Of a DNA stretch of 7,921 nt, positions 1 through 6,277 are shown in pieces. Position 1 is the stretch's first letter. Each line of letters opens with the position of its first letter. Source of the stretch: Lutibacter sp. (GTDB taxonomy: Bacteria > Bacteroidota > Bacteroidia > Flavobacteriales > Flavobacteriaceae); NCBI GenBank assembly GCA_030748365.1, contig JASMME010000022.1, positions 3,632-11,552 on the forward strand, in the 5' to 3' direction. Under the pieces are notes generated by a model. It worked only from the letters and a program-made list of their open reading frames with translations. It did no database searches and was not told the origin of the DNA. Made by a program: the position numbers and the translations under genes.

Positions 1-891
1 ATTTGGCGGGATCACCCCACCAGCACCCTGACTTCCATAAGCCAGTTCAGCTGGAATGACCAACCGTGCTTTGTCACCTACACGCAATAGTTGTATGCCT
101 TCGTCCCAACCTGGAATTACCTGTCCGATACCGATGGTAAAATCAATGGGCTGTTTCCGTTGGTAGGAGGAATCAAATACTTGGCCATCCAGTAGTTGTC
201 CTTTGTAATGAACAGATACCTGGGAGCCTTTTTCGGCTTTTTTACCCGATCCTTTGTGGGTGATCTTATAGCGAAGGCCGCTGGCTGTTTCATCGTATCC
301 GGCAGCTACCTTGTCTAGTAAGGCCTGTTGTTCTTTTTTTTCTCTTTCTACCCTTTCTTCCCGCGCACCTTCAAATACCCTAAAGGCTTCAATGGCCTTA
401 AAATTAACGGCTTCTTCACCAACCCGGATGATTTCAATACGTTCTATCAGGTCGCCCTGGGCAATACTGTCTACAATTTCCTGTCCCTCTACAACATATC
501 CGAAAACTGTATGTTTGCCGTCTAACCAAGGGGTAGGGGTATGGGTGATAAAGAACTGGCTGCCATTGGAGGCAGGACCAGCATTGGCCATGGAAAGTAC
601 ACCTGGTTTGTCATGCTTTAGTTCAGGGTGGAACTCGTCGTCAAAGCTATATCCAGGAGAACCTGTTCCGGTACCAAGCGGACATCCACCTTGGATCATA
701 AAATCGGCAATTACCCGGTGGAAGGTCAATCCATCGTAATAAGGCTTCCCTTGTTTACGGGCAGTATTTTCCATATTTCCCTCTGCCAGGGCCACAAAAT
801 TACCCACTGTTCCGGGTGTTTTATCAAAAGTTAATGTGATCAATAGGGCCCCTTTAGTAGTATGGACCTTTGCGTACAATCCCTCGTTCAT
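1..891 (-). CDS. Cyclophilin-FKBP dual-domain peptidyl-prolyl cis-trans isomerase (3' end cut by window)
   Basis: A two-domain protein folding enzyme that isomerises X-Pro bonds. Translating from the ATG at 891 gives 297 residues that stay open to the window edge. Residues ~5-160 are a cyclophilin domain: it has [13 protein letters not shown] (57-69), with R59, F64 and Q67 matching CypA R55, F60 and Q63, and also W122 and H127. Residues ~163-197 form a charged, probably helical linker. Residues ~203-297 are an FKBP domain with Y229, D240, V258-I259, W262 and Y285 at the positions of FKBP12 Y26, D37, V55-I56, W59 and Y82. Only roughly 10-15 C-terminal residues should be missing. No signal peptide is visible, so it is probably cytoplasmic. 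Immunophilins of this cyclophilin-then-FKBP type are known from Bacteroidota. A promoter with a matched -33 and -7 lies just upstream, so it is probably transcribed alone. The family assignment is very secure; the in vivo clients are unknown. Confidence 0.96.
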   Translation of the reverse strand, partial: MNEGLYAKVHTTKGALLITLTFDKTPGTVGNFVALAEGNMENTARKQGKPYYDGLTFHRVIADFMIQGGCPLGTGTGSPGYSFDDEFHPELKHDKPGVLSMANAGPASNGSQFFITHTPTPWLDGKHTVFGYVVEGQEIVDSIAQGDLIERIEIIRVGEEAVNFKAIEAFRVFEGAREERVEREKKEQQALLDKVAAGYDETASGLRYKITHKGSGKKAEKGSQVSVHYKGQLLDGQVFDSSYQRKQPIDFTIGIGQVIPGWDEGIQLLRVGDKARLVIPAELAYGSQGAGGVIPPN

Positions 892-915
892 AATTCTCAA
901 AATTTTAAAACCAGG

Positions 916-945
916 CAAATATACATCCTTTAGCGCTAATGCAAA
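916..945 (-). promoter_or_regulatory. Bacteroidota-type promoter of the cyclophilin-FKBP gene
   Basis: On the minus strand the -7 element TATATTTG (923-916) matches TAnnTTTG exactly. A -33 TTTG (945-942) lies 18 bases upstream of it, close to the usual 19-21 spacing. Transcription would start near 905-910, giving a short A/T-rich leader to the ATG at 891. Identified from the consensus only. Confidence 0.6.
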
Positions 946-997
946 GGATATCCAGTGAATTTTATCTATAAATCAGGGGGTCGAAAAGGATTCACGC

Positions 998-1153
998 CTA
1001 AGCGGGTAGCCTTACTTCTTCGCTGGTCGTTTGCCCGGTTTGTTGGGCATCACTGGTAAGTCCACAACCAGCACGTGCTGTACCACATGCTGACAGGCTT
1101 ATAGAGAACAGCCAACACAGCAAAAGATAAGAAATTGATCGTTTTATTTTCAT
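998..1153 (-). CDS. Small lipoprotein, 51 aa, unknown function
   Basis: I do not recognise a family. The chosen ATG at 1153 starts MKIKR, followed by a hydrophobic stretch (residues 7-21) and a lipobox LSAC with C23 as the lipidated cysteine, so this is a convincing signal peptidase II substrate. The mature part is only 29 residues (C23 to A51), rich in Thr, Ser, Gln and Ala, with a second cysteine at C30. There are no acidic residues right after C23, so the Bacteroidota surface-export signal is absent and it probably faces the periplasm. A start 18 codons further upstream (1207) is possible but would place polar residues ahead of the signal peptide. It lies 79 bases downstream of the nucleoside phosphorylase gene. 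The gap has a run of seven T on the minus strand (1218-1212) but no clear hairpin, so whether it is cotranscribed is unclear. Confidence 0.6.
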   Translation of the reverse strand: MKIKRSISYLLLCWLFSISLSACGTARAGCGLTSDAQQTGQTTSEEVRLPA

Positions 1154-1232
1154 AGGATTATAGGCTAGCAACGATTCATGGAAAATACGTTTATTAGTAC
1201 CCTGCAATATATAAAAAAACTTGGAAGCCTTG

Positions 1233-2108
1233 TTAGGACGCTAATTTATCCAGTACGTATACAATCAGTTCCTCCACCACCTTGTAGGGATCTTTACTGG
1301 CCGTTTTATCAGCCCTGTTGGCAATAATAGCGTTCATGGAACAGGCCTGGTGTCCGAGTAATTTAGAAAGCCCGTAGATGGCTGCGGTTTCCATTTCAAA
1401 ATTGGTAACCCGGTGGCCTTGGAACTCAAAGCTGTCTATTTTTTGGTTGAGTGTGGCATCTTCAACAGGCAGGCGTAATACCCTTCCCTGAGGGCCATAG
1501 AAACCAACGGCTGTAGCGGTAATTCCTTTGAAAACACGGTTACTGTCAAGTATATTTTCAAGTGCTTGTCCATTTCTTACGATATAAGGCCTGGCTTTCT
1601 TTGGATGCCAGCCAGTATGCTCAATAAAAGCATCTTCCATGGCGCTTTCCATCAGTTGATTACTCTGATAAAAATGCAATACACCGTCAAAGCCCAACCC
1701 GAAGGTTCCCAGCACAAAACTATCTACTGGAATGTCTCGCTGCAGGGAACCGGAAGTTCCGATACGTACAATGTTCAGGGAGGTCGTGGTTTTCTTTACC
1801 ATGCGTGTTTCCAAGTCAATATTTACCAGGGCATCCAGTTCGTTCATGACAATATCGATATTGTCAGGACCTATCCCTGTGGATAAGACGGTAAATCGTT
1901 TTCCCCGGTAACTACCGGTACAAGACCTGAACTCCCGTTTTTGGGTTTCGAACTCAATATGGTCAAAATGTGCTGCTATTTTGGGAACCCTGTTCTGATC
2001 GCCCACAAAAAGAATGTTTTCAGCAAGGTGCTCGGGTTTTAAATTCAGGTGATAGATACTGCCATCGGGATTGATAATCAGTTCTGAAGGCGCTATTTTT
2101 CTATTCAT
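1233..2108 (-). CDS. udp: Nucleoside phosphorylase, uridine phosphorylase type
   Basis: Phosphorolysis of a nucleoside (probably uridine) to the free base and ribose-1-phosphate, in cytoplasmic nucleoside salvage. The 291-residue protein spans the PNP_UDP_1 fold. Visible active-site elements are GDQNRV (36-41), matching GDPDRV with the phosphate-binding arginine of E. coli Udp; STGIG (76-80); RIGTSGSL (115-122), the second phosphate loop; Q207 and R209 in YGPQGR, at the place of the uracil-recognising Gln166/Arg168; and NFEMETA (236-242), the ribose-binding Glu-Met-Glu signature. These residues favour uridine over purines, but thymidine or broader pyrimidine specificity cannot be excluded. 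It is longer than E. coli Udp (253 aa) because of an N-terminal extension of about 10 residues and internal insertions near residues 95-110. It stands alone, about 100 bases downstream of yciH. The upstream TGGATTTG (2135-2128) is only a 7-of-8 match to the -7 consensus. Confidence 0.9.
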   Translation of the reverse strand: MNRKIAPSELIINPDGSIYHLNLKPEHLAENILFVGDQNRVPKIAAHFDHIEFETQKREFRSCTGSYRGKRFTVLSTGIGPDNIDIVMNELDALVNIDLETRMVKKTTTSLNIVRIGTSGSLQRDIPVDSFVLGTFGLGFDGVLHFYQSNQLMESAMEDAFIEHTGWHPKKARPYIVRNGQALENILDSNRVFKGITATAVGFYGPQGRVLRLPVEDATLNQKIDSFEFQGHRVTNFEMETAAIYGLSKLLGHQACSMNAIIANRADKTASKDPYKVVEELIVYVLDKLAS

Positions 2109-2183
2109 TTCTTTTATTATTATCCAGCAAATCCATTTATGTTGAATTCACCTTAGATCATTATCAGCCATTTCCTGATTGCG

Positions 2184-2204
2184 AAAAATACCTGCTTCAA
2201 GCAG
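2184..2204 (-). terminator. Possible weak terminator after yciH
   Basis: Immediately after the yciH stop codon, the minus strand can fold CTGCTTGAAGCAG (2204-2192). It is followed, after GTA, by five T (2188-2184). The stem is short, with at best four pairs around a five-base loop, so efficiency is doubtful. Its placement between two separate genes supports it. Confidence 0.35.
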
Positions 2205-2555
2205 TTAGCCACCCACGCGTTTTACCTTGTAGGATCGCTGGGTAAGTAGCTGTATGAGTTTGTCCCGGTGGTTTCCCTGAATGATGATTTCCCCGTCTTT
2301 TACACTGCCACCCACACCACATTGCTGTTTGAGGTATTTTCCAAGGGATTTCAGGTCCTCCTCAGAACCAACAAATCCGCGGATAACCGTCACCACTTTC
2401 CCCCCTCTTCCCTTAGATGAGTATACAGCTTCCAGTTGTTGTTCAGCAGGTTGGAGTGTGGTAACATCCTCTTGCGGATCACAAGAAAAATCATCGTTGG
2501 TTGAAAAGACAAATCCACCGAGGTCTTCTAAGCTATGTATGTTTTTTTTTCGCAT
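2205..2555 (-). CDS. yciH: Translation initiation factor SUI1/eIF1-like (YciH family)
   Basis: A bacterial member of the eIF1/SUI1 family, thought to bind the small ribosomal subunit and affect start-codon or initiator-tRNA selection. The protein has 116 residues. The SUI1 domain covers ~45-116, with the basic loop SKGRGGK (47-53), then VVTVIRGF, LGKYLKQQCGVGGSVKDG (71-88) and IIIQGNHRDKL, the hallmark order for YciH. The first ~44 residues are polar, with acidic patches and no recognised domain, as is common in bacterial homologues. The ATG at 2555 follows an A/T-rich sequence without a Shine-Dalgarno site. A TAnnTTTG match sits 14 bases upstream, so it may have its own promoter as well as reading through from the membrane-protein gene 31 bases before it. 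A seven-A run in codons 3-5 is a place where sequencing or slippage errors could occur, but the frame is intact here. Confidence 0.93.
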   Translation of the reverse strand: MRKKNIHSLEDLGGFVFSTNDDFSCDPQEDVTTLQPAEQQLEAVYSSKGRGGKVVTVIRGFVGSEEDLKSLGKYLKQQCGVGGSVKDGEIIIQGNHRDKLIQLLTQRSYKVKRVGG

Positions 2556-2569
2556 TTTTTACAGGAAAC

Positions 2570-2577
2570 CAAATGTA
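2570..2577 (-). promoter_or_regulatory. Possible -7 promoter element for yciH
   Basis: TACATTTG on the minus strand (2577-2570) is an exact TAnnTTTG match, 14 bases upstream of the yciH ATG and inside the gap after the preceding gene. No TTG or TTTG is found at the expected -33 position, so this is a half-supported promoter. Confidence 0.35.
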
Positions 2578-2586
2578 GTGAAATTT

Positions 2587-2757
2587 TTACGATTTCCGGA
2601 GCTTGTTCCATACAAATAAAAGGATGGCAAGTAGCTCAAAAACCCCACCTATAGACAGGATAAGCATGGCCTGTGGAAAGTCAAAAAATTGGAGGATGGC
2701 TCCGAATACAATCAGGAACAGTCCGAAGGTGAATAAACGAATAATCTTAGGGCTCAT
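2587..2757 (-). CDS. Small two-helix membrane protein with a GldL-like hairpin
   Basis: A 56-residue protein if it starts at MSPKIIRL (ATG at 2757), 13 bases after the stop of the preceding gene. An alternative ATG at 2787 adds 10 residues and overlaps that gene by 17 bases. Two hydrophobic segments, about residues 7-23 and 30-48, flank a short turn (FFDFPQA), and the tail NKLRKS is basic, so the C terminus is probably cytoplasmic. The pattern G-A-x-L-x-x-F-x-F-P-x-A then ML-x-x-G-x-x-x-E resembles the N-terminal transmembrane hairpin of gliding/T9SS motor protein GldL (GALFK-x-x-HWP-x-A, ML-x-x-G-x-x-x-E). That likeness is by eye. The protein lacks the long cytoplasmic part of GldL, so it is not GldL itself. 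No function can be given. It is packed between the beta-barrel gene and yciH, probably in the same operon. Confidence 0.75.
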   Translation of the reverse strand: MSPKIIRLFTFGLFLIVFGAILQFFDFPQAMLILSIGGVFELLAILLFVWNKLRKS

Positions 2758-2770
2758 CACGGAATGGTTT

Positions 2771-3481
2771 TTAGGGACTAACAACAATTTTTCTTGTCTT
2801 TTTGATCAGGGGAATCAGGTAGCTTAGGCTGTAAGTGAAGCTGATACCCATATTGTTTTCATAGACACGTTGAAAACCTGGTACATAGAGATTTTTAAAA
2901 TTGTCCGGTTCGGTAGACGCAATCATTTTATTGACCTCTACAGTGGTACCGAGAAACAGGTTCTTAAAAGTTTCTACTTTCATACCAAAAGCTAGGGAGA
3001 CCCAGTGGGCAGAAAGATCCTTATAATCGGTCATCGGTGTCAAGAGGTCAGTGTCAAAATAGCTGCCATGACTATTGGGACTAAAACTGTTGAGTGTTTG
3101 TTTAAAAAGGCTCATTCCGTAGCGAAGCCCTATAAAGACCTCGTTGCGCATGCCTGTCCAGTTCTTATAAGCATTGTAGTTGACACCTACTTTAAAGTAG
3201 GAGCCTTTGGTAGTAAAGTCCAGGTAGTCCTCTGTGCTATGCTTATCAGTATGGCCCATGGCCATCACCGCGTAGTAGCTGTTTGCCAAACGCATATCTC
3301 CTTGTATTTCAAAGGCTTTGTGATTGTTTTCAACCAAGGAGGTAATGGGTTTGCTAAGGTCTATCCCCAGGCGAAGACCGTAGTATTGTTTGTCCACAAT
3401 GGTATCGGAAACCTGTTGTGAATTTCCCTCCAGGTACTGTAACAGACTAATGGTACATAGCAATATGTGCAGTGGCTTCAT
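2771..3481 (-). CDS. Outer-membrane beta-barrel-like protein, DUF6048-like
   Basis: A 236-residue protein when started at MKPLHILL (ATG at 3481); an ATG two codons earlier (3487) is equally open. An N-terminal signal peptide (MKPLHILLCTISLLQYLEG, with likely cleavage before the Gln-Gln pair) is followed by alternating hydrophobic/aromatic strands such as YYGLRLGIDLS, YYAVMAMGHT, YFKVGVNYNAY, EVFIGLRYGMSLF and WVSLAFGMKVET, ending in GISFTYSLSYLIPLI. This is the pattern of a small outer-membrane beta-barrel. The sequence and the position after a DUF6452-like lipoprotein gene and rlmD agree with the flavobacterial DUF6048 family as I remember it; no search was possible. Its start lies 35 bases inside the lipoprotein gene, in another frame, suggesting translational coupling. 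The function is unknown; acting as an outer-membrane partner of the lipoprotein is an inference from the gene pairing. Confidence 0.82.
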   Translation of the reverse strand: MKPLHILLCTISLLQYLEGNSQQVSDTIVDKQYYGLRLGIDLSKPITSLVENNHKAFEIQGDMRLANSYYAVMAMGHTDKHSTEDYLDFTTKGSYFKVGVNYNAYKNWTGMRNEVFIGLRYGMSLFKQTLNSFSPNSHGSYFDTDLLTPMTDYKDLSAHWVSLAFGMKVETFKNLFLGTTVEVNKMIASTEPDNFKNLYVPGFQRVYENNMGISFTYSLSYLIPLIKKTRKIVVSP

Positions 3482-3899
3482 GGTCAATAGTTTCGTTGTT
3501 AAGTGTAAGGTGATGGATCCAGTTGTTCGTAAGTTGCTCGACGCTTAATTGATTATAAACGACCTTGTATCCACAGGAGCGGGATACGAATACAAAGTCT
3601 CTTTGGTAACTGATATCCAACTGATCTACCAGAGAATTACTTGAAAAATGATAGCTCGTAATATCTTCGTTGGGGTCTAAGGGTAAGGCGATAGAATCGA
3701 GGGACTGGTTCTTGTAAAGGGTATCCTTTCCCTGCGCCCACACATACAGGCCTGAAACGGTTTTGGTGGCTGAATGATCGTCTTGGTCATAAAAACGGAT
3801 GATCAGTTTGGGTGTGGTTTCCTCTATACAAAAATCATCCTTTACACAGGCGCTAAAGACCAGGGATAAGAAAATGCTTATATAAATGAGTCTTTTCAT
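3447..3899 (-). CDS. Probable surface-exposed lipoprotein, DUF6452-like
   Basis: A 150-residue protein of unknown function. It begins with a short basic-hydrophobic signal (MKRLIYISIFLSLVFSAC) and a lipobox FSAC, making C18 the lipidated residue. The mature N terminus reads C-V-K-D-D-F: lysine at +3 and aspartates at +4 and +5. That agrees with the lipoprotein export signal described in Capnocytophaga (consensus near QKDDE), which sends lipoproteins to the cell surface. The body looks all-beta, with TPKLIIRFYD (29-38) and FVFVSRSCGYKVVYN (102-116); C24 and C109 could form a disulfide. Family naming rests on memory of the CxxDDxC...IRFYD pattern and the rlmD neighbourhood. The ATG lies four bases after the rlmD stop and the C-terminal codons overlap the next gene by 35 bases, so the three are very probably cotranscribed. 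Confidence 0.85.
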   Translation of the reverse strand: MKRLIYISIFLSLVFSACVKDDFCIEETTPKLIIRFYDQDDHSATKTVSGLYVWAQGKDTLYKNQSLDSIALPLDPNEDITSYHFSSNSLVDQLDISYQRDFVFVSRSCGYKVVYNQLSVEQLTNNWIHHLTLNNETIDHEATAHIAMYH

Positions 3900-3903
3900 G
3901 GGT

Positions 3904-5319
3904 TTAAGCGATTAGGGTCAGTAAGACCACGTTTTCAACATGGTGTGTCTGTGGAAACATATCTACAGCCTGGGTTTTTGTAAGGGTATAGGCATGTTTC
4001 ATCAATGAGAGGTCCCGTGCCTGTGTGGCAGCATTGCAACTCACATAAACGATGCGCTTGGGAGCCATTTTTAGGATGTTGGCTACCACGTTTTTATGCA
4101 TACCGTCCCTTGGTGGATCGGTAATGATTACATCCGGACGTCCGTGTTGTTCGATAAAGGCATCGTTTAAGACCTCCTTCATATCTCCGGCGTAAAAGGC
4201 CACGTTGTCAATGTGGTTATACGCGGCATTGATTTTGGCATCTTCTATGGCTTCCGGTACAGATTCGATACCAATAACTTTGGCTGCTTGTCGGGCCACA
4301 AACTGTGCAATGGTTCCCGTACCTGTATACAGGTCGTACACGACTTCTGTGGGCTTTATATGGGCGAAATCCCGGGTGATTTTATACAGTTCATAGGCCT
4401 GGGATGAATTTGTCTGGTAAAATGATTTGGGGCCGATTTTAAAGCGCAGCCCTTCCATTTCTTCAAAAATATGATTCCGGCCCTTAAAAAGGTGGATATC
4501 CTGGTCGTAGAGGGTGTCATTTCCCTTGCTGTTGATTACGTATTGCAGGGAGGTGATTTCTGGAAACCTGTCTGCAACGGCCTGTAGTAGCTGCTCTCGA
4601 TCTTCCTGGTTTTCTTGGTAGAACTGTATCACCAGCATAATCTCACCAGTTGCGGCAATACGCAGCATCATCGTTCTAAGAAAACCAGTCGATTCCTTTG
4701 GGTCGAAGAATGCCAGTCCGTGTTCAATACCGTACTGTTTGATAAAGTTTCGTATCTCATTGGACGGGGCCTCCTGTAAGTGGCAATGGTCAATATCCAG
4801 GATTTTGTCCCACATACCCGCAATATGGAAGCCACAGGCATTTTTATCGGCAATTTCCTCCGTGGATTCGATTTCCTCAAAGGTCAACCAACGACGACTG
4901 GAAAAAGAAAATTCCATTTTGTTTCGGTAAAAATAATGCTTTTCAGCACCCAGGATAGGAGTTGCCTCGGGCAGCTCGATCTGACCGATACGTTGGAGGT
5001 TGTTGAGCACTTCCTTTTCTTTATAAGCCAATTGATGCGGATAAGCCATGTGTTGCCATTTACAGCCGCCACAATGTTCGAAATGACTGCAGGCCGGTTC
5101 CGTTCTCTTTTCTGAGAAACTATGAAAACGGATAGCGGTTCCTTCGAAATACGCTTTGCGTTTCCGGCCAGTTCTTATATCGACCACATCACCCGGAACG
5201 GCATTGTCTACAAAAATAACACGTCCGTCTGGGGCTTTTGCAATGCTTTTCCCTTTGGCACCTGCATCAATGACCGGGATATTTTCAAAAACAACTTGTT
5301 TCCTTCTCTTTCTTGCCAT
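3904..5319 (-). CDS. rlmD: 23S rRNA (uracil-C5)-methyltransferase RlmD-type
   Basis: SAM-dependent methylation of a uracil C5 in 23S rRNA (U1939 in E. coli for RlmD). The 471-residue product starts at MARKRRKQ (ATG at 5319); an in-frame ATG 11 codons upstream would add MLFYIKMYICS, which does not fit the family. An N-terminal TRAM domain (~10-65) is followed by iron-sulfur cysteines C77, C83 and C86 (CSHFEHCGGC) with C179 (DIDHC) as the probable fourth ligand; then YRNKMEFSF (131-139), the SAM-binding loop DLYTGTGT (329-336), DPPRDG (401-406), the catalytic cysteine C428 in YVSCNAAT and the general base E462 in HVENVVLL. All key residues are present, and length is typical. RlmD, RlmCD and related TrmA-family enzymes share this layout, so the exact target uracil is inferred. 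It heads the tight gene cluster down to yciH. Confidence 0.94.
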   Translation of the reverse strand: MARKRRKQVVFENIPVIDAGAKGKSIAKAPDGRVIFVDNAVPGDVVDIRTGRKRKAYFEGTAIRFHSFSEKRTEPACSHFEHCGGCKWQHMAYPHQLAYKEKEVLNNLQRIGQIELPEATPILGAEKHYFYRNKMEFSFSSRRWLTFEEIESTEEIADKNACGFHIAGMWDKILDIDHCHLQEAPSNEIRNFIKQYGIEHGLAFFDPKESTGFLRTMMLRIAATGEIMLVIQFYQENQEDREQLLQAVADRFPEITSLQYVINSKGNDTLYDQDIHLFKGRNHIFEEMEGLRFKIGPKSFYQTNSSQAYELYKITRDFAHIKPTEVVYDLYTGTGTIAQFVARQAAKVIGIESVPEAIEDAKINAAYNHIDNVAFYAGDMKEVLNDAFIEQHGRPDVIITDPPRDGMHKNVVANILKMAPKRIVYVSCNAATQARDLSLMKHAYTLTKTQAVDMFPQTHHVENVVLLTLIA

Positions 5320-5323
5320 GCTG

Positions 5324-5331
5324 CAAATGTA
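5324..5331 (-). promoter_or_regulatory. -7 promoter element for rlmD, very close to its start codon
   Basis: TACATTTG (5331-5324 on the minus strand) is an exact TAnnTTTG match ending only four bases before the rlmD ATG. If it is active, the mRNA would be leaderless or nearly so. No clear TTG is found 19-21 bases upstream, where the terminator stem of the preceding gene lies. Confidence 0.4.
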
Positions 5332-5339
5332 CATTTTTA

Positions 5340-5370
5340 TATAAAAAAGCATCCCTGTTTGAGATGCTTT
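5340..5370 (-). terminator. Rho-independent terminator between the DUF1111 remnant and rlmD
   Basis: Read on the minus strand, AAAGCATC (5370-5363), a nine-base loop, and GATGCTTT (5353-5346) form an eight-pair stem that runs into a T-rich tail (TTTATATAA after the stem). It lies about 60 bases after the stop of the truncated DUF1111 gene and just before rlmD, so it separates the two transcription units. Confidence 0.7.
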
Positions 5371-5431
5371 ATAGAAAATTTTAATACCCTTAGGTTGTGG
5401 GCTTGGCTAGGTAGCAAGCTACTGTCCCTGT

Positions 5432-6157
5432 TTAGATGGCATTTAAAAAGGCCAGTAGTGCCTCTCGGTCCTCTTTGGAGAATTGTAGATAGGCATTTTT
5501 GGAAGCTGCTGCTTCACCCCCGTGCCATAGCACTGCTTCCTCAATGTTTCTGGCCCTTCCATCGTGAAGGAAGTTTGTGTGACCATTTACAATTTGTGTC
5601 AAACCAATACCCCAGAGTGGTCTGGTCTGCCATTCATTTCCGTCTGCTAGGAACTCTGGTCTTCCATCAGCCAGTTCTGGTCCCATATCGTGTAGTAGCA
5701 GGTCAGTATACGGATAGATTGTTTGGTTTGAAATCTCAGGAATGCCATCAAAACTACCCGTTATATGTCTGGGCGTATGACAACTGTGGCACTTGGCCTC
5801 GTTAAACAAACTGGCACCTTTTATGATTTGTGGATCATCTAAGTTACGGGCAGCCGGGACTGCCAGGGTCCTGCAATAGAAGACTACCTGCTCCAAAATT
5901 TCCTGGGTGATGTCGGGTTCTTCCTCAATTACTGGGGAGCCGTTGGTTTGTAAATAGTCCGCTTCTACCGGAAAGAGGGGAGAGGTTATCCCCATATCGT
6001 TGTTATAGGCAGCGGCACTTTGTACCATAACCGTCGGGGCGCCACCTTTCCATCCAAATCGTCCAATTTGGTGACTTTGGGAAACCTCGTCCCATACGCG
6101 GTTGGCTTTGCCGGAAATACCGTCTTGGTCACTGTCTGAAATATCTTCTTGTGTGAT
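5432..6157 (-). pseudogene. 5'-truncated di-heme oxidoreductase (DUF1111/CxxCH cytochrome family), C-terminal part only
   Basis: Recognisable coding sequence runs for 241 codons from just after an in-frame TAA (6160-6158) to the stop at 5432. It begins SDSDQDGISGK, then GRFGWKGGAPTV, YNNDMGITSPLFP, the heme-binding CHSCH with a downstream H, LLHDMGPELADGR, WGIGL, FLHDGRARNIEEAVLWHGGEA and the final EDREALLAFLNAI. These are the conserved blocks of the C-terminal half of DUF1111 'di-heme oxidoreductase/thiol oxidoreductase' proteins, which usually have over 400 residues, an N-terminal signal and an earlier CxxCH. Both are missing: coding similarity stops at the TAA, and the sequence upstream is A/T-rich and non-coding. 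An internal ATG at 6028 could start 198 residues but would cut off conserved blocks and lacks a signal peptide, so a periplasmic cytochrome could not mature. It most likely arose by deletion of the 5' half. A promoter survives upstream. Confidence 0.75.
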
Positions 6158-6240
6158 TTATTGGGTCTGGTGTCATTTTATATATGATTCAATGTACTGT
6201 CTATCAGCTTTATAAAAGAAGACGGGTCAATATTATTTGG

Positions 6241-6271
6241 CAAATTTACTATTTAGATTGAATATAAACAA
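6241..6271 (-). promoter_or_regulatory. Minus-strand promoter upstream of the DUF1111 remnant
   Basis: TTG at 6271-6269, a 20-base spacer and TAAATTTG at 6248-6241 match the Bacteroidota -33/-7 pattern (TTG, 19-21 bases, TAnnTTTG) exactly. Transcription would begin near 6235 and run into the truncated cytochrome gene and then to the terminator at 5340-5370. Confidence 0.6.
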
Positions 6272-6277
6272 GACTTA

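Noticed and set aside
311..739. Plus-strand open frame of 142 codons, Ser/Pro-rich
   Set aside because: Antisense to the cyclophilin domain and linker; the composition is that of a complementary-strand shadow.
1154..1207. Longer start for the small lipoprotein (adds 18 residues)
   Set aside because: It would put polar residues before the signal peptide and hide the normal n-region MKIKR; the internal ATG fits a lipoprotein much better.
3005..3421. Plus-strand open frame of 138 codons
   Set aside because: Antisense to the beta-barrel gene, which has a signal peptide and strand pattern; no domain or start signal is visible.
5320..5352. Upstream start for rlmD adding MLFYIKMYICS
   Set aside because: The extension is hydrophobic, unlike RlmD N termini, and lies over the -7 element and the A/T tail of the terminator.
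5122..5805. Plus-strand open frame of 227 codons spanning the rlmD start and the DUF1111 remnant
   Set aside because: It lies antisense to two clearly conserved coding regions, crosses a terminator and promoter, and its translation (rich in Cys, His, Trp and Phe) looks like no protein family.
6129..6176. Short minus-strand ATG frame (15 codons, starting MTPDPINH) ahead of the DUF1111 remnant, as a possible frameshifted start
   Set aside because: It overlaps the beginning of the remnant in another frame, ends after 15 codons, and shows no signal peptide or family similarity.
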